DNA from: Giesbergeria sp.
Lineage (GTDB): Bacteria > Pseudomonadota > Gammaproteobacteria > Burkholderiales > Burkholderiaceae_C
DNA: 9,732 nucleotides
NCBI GenBank assembly: GCA_030690515.1
Contig: JAUYGP010000218.1
Location: 1-9,732 of the forward strand
Direction: 5' to 3'
Shown here: positions 5,231 to 9,732 of the stretch, piece after piece
Position numbering within the stretch: position 1 is the stretch's first letter
How the letters are laid out: every line of letters starts with the position of its first letter
Notes under the pieces: generated by a model
The model's input: only the letters and a program-made list of their open reading frames with translations
Told to the model about the DNA's origin: nothing
Databases searched by the model: none
Translations under genes and position numbers: made by a program

Positions 5231-6658
5231 TCAGACAAGATGAGGCTCGAGGACTGACGTTGTGGAGCAAATTATTAAGCGTTTACTACCGCGCGTTAGA
5301 GCGACGTAGAGGTTACGTGCGTCCATCTTCTCCGGCTCAAGAATTACTGCATTCTCTGCCTCAAGCCCCTTTAACAGGAGGGTGCTCCCAACGGCGCGCC
5401 GTGGCATGGTGCGCGGCGCGTGTCGATATCTCTCACGCTCCTTAACTCCCGCGGCAGTCAGAGAAACATCGTCAGTAACGCTCTTCAATGCCTTTGCACA
5501 GAGTCGCACAATGTCTGGTCGAAAAACATAAGTGTCTTCAGCTTTCGCCAAGGCTTCGAGCATCGAGCCTGCTGCAGCTGGACTCGGAGTACGTAGATAC
5601 TCAAGAGTTATTTCCTCAAGTGGTGTAGCGGCGGTTTGGGTTCGCCCGCTTAAGTGACTCCTCGTGCGCGTTACCAGGGACTGGGGAGATAGTCCTGACA
5701 TCAGGTTTCTGAAGTAATCTACAGCTGCTTCTAAGCAGCCGTCGCTGCCAGCGCGGAAAGAGGAGGAAAAAGCCATGAAATCCTTCATGTCGAGCGCTTC
5801 CACCATCTGTGCTCTGCACCTTGCGGCAGCTTTCCACTGCCCCTTCTTGTCGGGACCGTCTCCGATTATTAGGGTGCTGCCGGCCGCATACTTTTTCCGA
5901 GCAGCAGCAAGGCGCGCTTCAGACTTCTCTGTGTCTGTTCCCTCCAGAGGCACCCAAGTTACCTCCCGTGGCGCATTGTTCAAGTCAATAGGCTCTCTCC
6001 TTAGCAAGGCTGGTCGAACTACGTTGAGAAGCCAGTACCCGAGTTCCGGGCATTCAGCCCTGATCCAGCGCCACGGCTTGGACAGCGTGGGAAGTGCCGG
6101 AAACGACGGCTGAACGTTGTCTCTCCAACTGACTACAGGTCCAGTGAAGGAAAAAATACCTTGCAGCGGATCGCCGAGCACCGCAGTCGGGAGGCGCTCC
6201 GCGAGGGCCTCCACCATGGCATGCTGCGGTAGGCCACAGTCTTGGTACTCGTCGACGACCACTCTGGAATAGGTAGCGTCGATGATGTCGTCGAGGTGCC
6301 CCGCCGTCAGCATCTTCACCGCAGCTCGTCGAATGGCTGCATAGTTGGCACCACTACCCCGCACGCTGAGTACGCTGTCCGAAAGGCCGGACCTAGCGGG
6401 GAAGCTTTGAACCAACCGAATCGCCCAACTGTCCAGCGTGGCAACCCGGGCACGTTCAGATGGGATACCGGCATTTCGGATGCGCTGTTCAAGCGCAGCA
6501 CGACCTGCGTTGGTGTGCGTCAGGACCAGTGCAGGCTTTACGCTCGACCACTGTTTGAGAGTAGAAGTGATTAGCTGCGTTTTTCCACAGCCCGCAGGAG
6601 CCTTCAGACTGCCGAGGCGCTGCGCAAACAGGTCAACCTCAGGCTCTGACATGCGCAT
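5231..6658 (-). CDS. gajB: UvrD-like SF1A helicase, Gabija protein GajB
   Basis: A 475-residue SF1A helicase, near the usual GajB length (just under 500). Motifs in order: Walker A PAGCGKT (21-27), motif Ia VLTHTNAGRAAL (45-56), Ib-like VATLDSW (72-78), Walker B VVVDEYQDC (133-141), motif III LGDPLQGIFSF (161-171), motif IV-like KPWRW (194-198), motif V LLLKGLEAENAVIL (about 427-440) and motif VI NLYVALTRGSKRL (about 449-461). The large insert domains of UvrD/Rep are reduced, as in GajB. In Gabija, GajB joins the GajA tetramer and is thought to sense or process DNA ends. The first ATG at 6658 overlaps gajA by 20 bp. A second ATG at 6652 with AGG 7 nt upstream may be the real start. Translational coupling is likely. 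Confidence 0.87.
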   Translation of the reverse strand: MRMSEPEVDLFAQRLGSLKAPAGCGKTQLITSTLKQWSSVKPALVLTHTNAGRAALEQRIRNAGIPSERARVATLDSWAIRLVQSFPARSGLSDSVLSVRGSGANYAAIRRAAVKMLTAGHLDDIIDATYSRVVVDEYQDCGLPQHAMVEALAERLPTAVLGDPLQGIFSFTGPVVSWRDNVQPSFPALPTLSKPWRWIRAECPELGYWLLNVVRPALLRREPIDLNNAPREVTWVPLEGTDTEKSEARLAAARKKYAAGSTLIIGDGPDKKGQWKAAARCRAQMVEALDMKDFMAFSSSFRAGSDGCLEAAVDYFRNLMSGLSPQSLVTRTRSHLSGRTQTAATPLEEITLEYLRTPSPAAAGSMLEALAKAEDTYVFRPDIVRLCAKALKSVTDDVSLTAAGVKERERYRHAPRTMPRRAVGSTLLLKGLEAENAVILEPEKMDARNLYVALTRGSKRLIICSTTSVLEPHLV

Positions 6659-8417
6659 GCCTGAAGAGTTTCTTCATGATGCCCTTGAGCACCTCGTCAG
6701 AGGAGGATAGGTAAGGTCCAACTACTTGGGCCCCGACCGCTTCCATCTTGGCAATGGACTTGAACCAGCCCTTGCGACCAGGTCCTTTCTTCGTGTCGGC
6801 AGAGGAAAGCTTTGCAGCCCGGCCGAGTAGGAGACGTTCGTCAACTTCCCATGCCGAATCCCCATCCACGATGGACATGAAGTGTGCGAGATCGAACGCT
6901 CCCTTCGAGACTTCGTCGATTGCCCCGTCAACCAACTCCTCGGAGTTGAACTGAATCGCAAGTTTCACCAAGGCATCCACGCCATGATCTGGCAAATAGC
7001 GAAACAGCGCTTGTTCCAAGGCGTCTTCTTCTGGCCAGTGGAACACTTGTGCGCCGACATCGGTAGTTTTCGTCAGCTCTTCTGGAGGGATCGGGACATC
7101 GTTATCGAGAAACACCTTTGTCTCGTAGCCCCAGTTCGCGAAGATGCGGCCCCGTTCGAGGATGTATGTGGGATTCCGGCCAGTCGCGTCCACGAAGGCA
7201 GTCGCACTGGAATAGGCAGAAGGTTTCCCTTTTGAGACGTAGTACCGGTCGACTCCCCTTAGTAGCCCAATTTCACTCGCTCCTTCGCAAACCACCACCG
7301 TCCGAGCGAGGAAGGCCTCTGGATAAGTGCGGGCAGTGCCTTGTATCGGGTCTACGCTACCAATGGTGCGAATCGCGTGTTGCTCTTTCCTATCGCGCCT
7401 CACCACATGCAACTGGTCGCCACTGAGCTCCCTTACCGCCACAGCGGAGTGTGTTGTCATGAAGACCTGCAGTTGCGGCTCCACATCTGGCTCCAGAATC
7501 TCCTTTGAGCCCACGGAGTGCAGTAATTTGATTATCCGGTGGGGCTCAAGCCCGTGCTCGACCTCATCAATCAGGAGGGTGCTCGAAGCGGAGGCGACTG
7601 AACGGTGCAAGCTCGCGAGCAGCAAGCGGGTAGAACCCGTCCCGAGACTCCGCAGAGGCACTCCATCCTCCGTGTGAAGTGAAATGGCTCCGTCTGAGAA
7701 GGAGAGTGCGCCCGAATCAATCAGGGCTTGCGCAGACTTACCGACGTCAATCCCAACCGCGTTGGCATTCTTCGTGACCAGCGCCAGTACGTCTCCGAGT
7801 TGTGCTCCAGCACGGTCACCAAACGCGAGCCGGGCGCCACGCGCCGCAGTGACTAAGTCTGTGCCAACAGAGAGTTTTGTTTCGCAGAGCTTCCCAAGCA
7901 CTGAGTTTCGAGACCAAGAGAGATGGGACGTCGCGTGCTCGCCAATTCGGCTTGGCGCAAGCAAAGCACGGTCCTTCCAAGCAAGTTGACGTTGTCTCGT
8001 GTCCCCGCGCGTGCGCTCTGAAAACAGGCTGCGCTTGGGGTCCAAGTCTGACTCGACGCGAAGTTCGCACGTCAGCACAACCTCCAGACCTTCGGCCGGC
8101 TCGTCCTCCACCGATTGCGCTTTCGAATCAAATCCTCGGAGCACCTCACCCAGCATATCAAGGTCCTTCAGATGCTCCGGAAGTGCTCCAAGTGTTACGC
8201 GGATGACGATTGGGTTCTCGACAACAAGGTTGTGGAAATCGGAGTCAGTGAAGTCAATTGTTCTTCGAAGGGAGAGACAGGCGTCTATCGCCTCCAAGAT
8301 CGTTGTCTTGCCACTATCTCCAGGTCCAATAAAGCAATTCACCCCAGGGCTAGGTGCCCAACAAAGCCTCTTGATGCTTCGGAAGTTCTCAATTTCGAGG
8401 TATCGGATTTTCGCCAT
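6639..8417 (-). CDS. gajA: OLD-family ATPase/TOPRIM endonuclease, Gabija protein GajA
   Basis: A 592-residue protein, close to the known GajA length of about 580. The N-terminal ABC-type ATPase starts IRYLEIENFRSI, with Walker A GPGDSGKT (31-38), a signature-like LGTGSTRLLL (258-267), Walker B LLIDEVEHGLEP (281-292) and the switch His in TTHS (321-324). The C-terminal TOPRIM nuclease has VVVCEGASE (374-382, catalytic Glu 378), VFLDND (435-440, the Asp pair) and a Lys-rich end KGPGRKGWFK (544-553), where GajA carries its active-site Lys. Gabija GajA nicks DNA when nucleotide levels fall during phage infection. Start 8417 is chosen because the domain begins there; the upstream frame opens with a TTG and lacks homology, though no strong Shine-Dalgarno precedes 8417. 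Alternative: another OLD-type nuclease, but the adjoining helicase argues for Gabija. Confidence 0.88.
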   Translation of the reverse strand: MAKIRYLEIENFRSIKRLCWAPSPGVNCFIGPGDSGKTTILEAIDACLSLRRTIDFTDSDFHNLVVENPIVIRVTLGALPEHLKDLDMLGEVLRGFDSKAQSVEDEPAEGLEVVLTCELRVESDLDPKRSLFSERTRGDTRQRQLAWKDRALLAPSRIGEHATSHLSWSRNSVLGKLCETKLSVGTDLVTAARGARLAFGDRAGAQLGDVLALVTKNANAVGIDVGKSAQALIDSGALSFSDGAISLHTEDGVPLRSLGTGSTRLLLASLHRSVASASSTLLIDEVEHGLEPHRIIKLLHSVGSKEILEPDVEPQLQVFMTTHSAVAVRELSGDQLHVVRRDRKEQHAIRTIGSVDPIQGTARTYPEAFLARTVVVCEGASEIGLLRGVDRYYVSKGKPSAYSSATAFVDATGRNPTYILERGRIFANWGYETKVFLDNDVPIPPEELTKTTDVGAQVFHWPEEDALEQALFRYLPDHGVDALVKLAIQFNSEELVDGAIDEVSKGAFDLAHFMSIVDGDSAWEVDERLLLGRAAKLSSADTKKGPGRKGWFKSIAKMEAVGAQVVGPYLSSSDEVLKGIMKKLFRHAHVRA

Positions 8418-8614
8418 TGCTGAGTGGTCAAGGTCGTTGCGAGATCGAATGCTTTGGATTGTGAGCACAGTGTCTCGTTTTAGGAAAAAACAAGGGTTAG
8501 ACGGTGAGCCAGACCACAATCACAGGTACGTATTCTCTACCCGCACGTCGACTCCTTCCGAGCAAGACGATACCTGTCGATATGGGGTAAACACTGCGCC
8601 CGGACATCTCTTCA

Positions 8615-8830
8615 TCAACCTTGAGCGTCGGCTTCTGGCCCGATTGCAGCCTCCTGTACACGACCGTCCATCGGCAGCAATCGCTGCAGTGCCGCCGGTG
8701 GGCCTGAAAACCTGACCGATTCCTCAGGGTCGAAAGCGCCCCAAGTAACCTGAGGCACTCCGCTCAAGTTGATGGCATTCCAGAAGCGTCCGCCTCCTGC
8801 TCGCTCCAGCACCTGCACGCAAGGTGCCAA
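8615..8830 (-). pseudogene. Possible small ORF or gene remnant
   Basis: An open frame closed upstream by a stop at 8885-8887 and ending at 8615. The peptide has a protein-like look (FWNAINLSGVPQVTWGAFD, then PPAALQRLLPMDGRVQEAAI), with mixed hydrophobic and charged residues, and upstream of the nominal TTG it reads FRRRFLKVILAPC, reminiscent of a basic leader plus hydrophobic run. There is no good ATG or Shine-Dalgarno, and an inverted repeat lies in its upstream part. I do not recognise the family. It may be the fragment of a gene once between the ankyrin gene and the chromosome to the left, or chance. Confidence 0.3.
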
Positions 8831-8835
8831 GATTA

Positions 8836-8859
8836 CCTTCAGAAAACGGCGCCTGAAGG
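8836..8859 (-). terminator. Hairpin downstream of the ankyrin gene, possible terminator
   Basis: CCTTCAG and CTGAAGG form a perfect 7-bp stem with a 10-nt loop about 50 nt after the ankyrin stop codon on the minus strand. A T-rich tail is missing (TAATCTT follows), so an intrinsic terminator is only possible. Confidence 0.3.
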
Positions 8860-8908
8860 CGGAGCCACCCGCCGCGCCAACCGGTCAAAGCTTGCGCACT
8901 CTCCCCGG

Positions 8909-9732
8909 TCAGTCTTCGTTGCCCGATGCATCTTGCTCCCGCTGGCTTCGCGCCAGATCGGCCGGGGTTCTGCCTGCGGCATTCCTGGCCAGGGCATCTG
9001 CGCCATGCGCAAGCAATATGTCGATCACCTGGGGGTTTTCATCGCGCGCAAACCAGCATTGCATCCCGTTTCCGCCCACCCACGTCTGCCCGCTGCAGTA
9101 GTGCAGTGCGGTGTTGTGGTAGCCATCGAGGGCCTGCACATCGGCGCCCGCACTGAGCAGGTACTCCAGCGCAGCCACGTCGTCCGTGAGTGCCGCAGCC
9201 ATCAAGGGTGTACCCTGGCGGCCCACGCGCCCTTCCATGGCCCAGATGGGCTCAGCCGCCCTTGAATTCACGTCGCAGCCAAAGTCCTCCACGAGGTGGC
9301 GGACCATGTCCATTTTTTCTGGTTCGTAGCTCGCCGCGGCACAAGCGTGGACCAACAGATCCTTATCCGCCAGGTGCGCATTGTTCTCGGCGATTCTTTT
9401 GAAAACCGCCACCGAAAGGCCTTCAATCGCATCAACGAAGGTGCTGGTGCTGACCTGGGCACCGTGCGACAAAAGTCGGTCGACGAATTCAACATTCCTG
9501 GACTGGGCAGCGAAACCAAGGGCGTCACAGCCATCCTTGTTGCGAGCGGTCATGTCCGAGCCGCGTCGCAAGACGATTTCCAGGTTGTGCGCATGGATGT
9601 TGAGGCGTTCTGAGGCTTCCTCAAGCACTTCTGCATCGTCCTCTGCCATTGCCTCAGCATGGCGTTGTACCGCCCAGCGGTAGTTCTCGCATGCCACCAG
9701 CAAGGGGGTGCTGCGGTTGTAGTCAACAAATT
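8909..9732 (-). CDS. Ankyrin-repeat protein, 5' end outside the window
   Basis: The frame is open from the right edge and stops at 8909, giving about 274 residues of the C-terminal part. Ankyrin units are clear: NRSTPLLVACENYRWAV at the edge, then NKDGCDALGFAAQSRNVEFVDRLLSHGAQV, then GTPLMAAALTDDVAALEYLLSAGADVQA, YHNTALHYCSG, and VIDILLAHGADALARNAAGRTPADLA near the end. A TTG at 9703 is not the real start, because the first repeat reads through it to the edge. There is no signal peptide or membrane segment in view, so a cytoplasmic protein-binding role is likely. In Burkholderiales, such genes often sit near secretion-system effectors as partner or immunity proteins; nothing here proves that. 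It lies upstream of Gabija on the same strand but about 490 bp away, so they are probably separate units. Confidence 0.85.
   Translation of the reverse strand, partial: FVDYNRSTPLLVACENYRWAVQRHAEAMAEDDAEVLEEASERLNIHAHNLEIVLRRGSDMTARNKDGCDALGFAAQSRNVEFVDRLLSHGAQVSTSTFVDAIEGLSVAVFKRIAENNAHLADKDLLVHACAAASYEPEKMDMVRHLVEDFGCDVNSRAAEPIWAMEGRVGRQGTPLMAAALTDDVAALEYLLSAGADVQALDGYHNTALHYCSGQTWVGGNGMQCWFARDENPQVIDILLAHGADALARNAAGRTPADLARSQREQDASGNED

Larger units (their letters stand above)
8418..8908. other. Mostly non-coding gap between Gabija and the ankyrin gene
   Basis: About 490 bp without a gene I can support firmly. It should carry the gajA promoter on the minus strand; TTGTTT near 8489-8494 is a possible -35, but I see no convincing -10. 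Two 7-bp inverted repeats are present: CCTCAGG (8722-8728)/CCTGAGG (8749-8755) and CCTTCAG (8836-8842)/CTGAAGG (8853-8859). I found no attC-like site with RYYYAAC and GTTRRRY boxes in either direction, so the Gabija operon does not look like a cassette bounded here. Confidence 0.5.

Noticed and set aside
5228..5260. Inverted repeat ACGTCAG/CTGACGT as the gajB terminator
   Set aside because: The 7-bp stem has a 20-nt loop, overlaps the end of the coding region and lacks a T-tract.
8418..8519. Upstream extension of GajA to 8519
   Set aside because: The added 34 residues start with TTG and lack similarity to the family, whose ATPase domain begins right at the ATG at 8417.

Overview
The window looks like a chromosomal segment of a high-GC betaproteobacterium, most likely a Comamonadaceae member such as an Acidovorax relative. 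The support is the very GC-rich codon use of the left third and, at about 369-428, a two-hairpin intergenic element of a kind I recall from Acidovorax-like genomes. No rRNA, tRNA, CRISPR array or integrase gene is visible.

Left part (1-3521), ordinary chromosome: the 3' end of an FAD-dependent monooxygenase (+) is followed by the hairpin element and a convergent MerR-family regulator (-). A perfect 9-bp dyad separates that regulator from a divergent four-helix membrane protein (+). A convergent pair of transporters follows on the minus strand, a DMT/EamA permease and then an MFS permease, probably co-transcribed.

Middle (3522-5230), an integron-type insertion with no integrase in view: about 620 bp without a convincing gene holds several inverted repeats and ends in an attC-like hairpin with GTTAGGC at 4121. 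Next comes a complete gene cassette (4122-5161) coding for an Mrr/PD-(D/E)XK-like nuclease. It ends in a textbook attC site (5110-5167) whose R'' box is the exact complement of the R' box at the cassette's own start, as expected for a cassette inserted from a circle.

Right part (5231-9732): two overlapping minus-strand genes encode an OLD-family ATPase/TOPRIM nuclease and a UvrD-like helicase, the GajA-GajB pair of a Gabija anti-phage system. Beyond about 490 bp of mostly non-coding sequence lies the 3' part of an ankyrin-repeat gene (-) that runs off the window. The nuclease cassette and the Gabija pair are visibly less GC-rich than the left part, which fits acquired DNA. Together they form a small defence island: a cassette-borne nuclease beside a Gabija operon. 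The nuclease's role in defence is inferred from its fold and neighbourhood.
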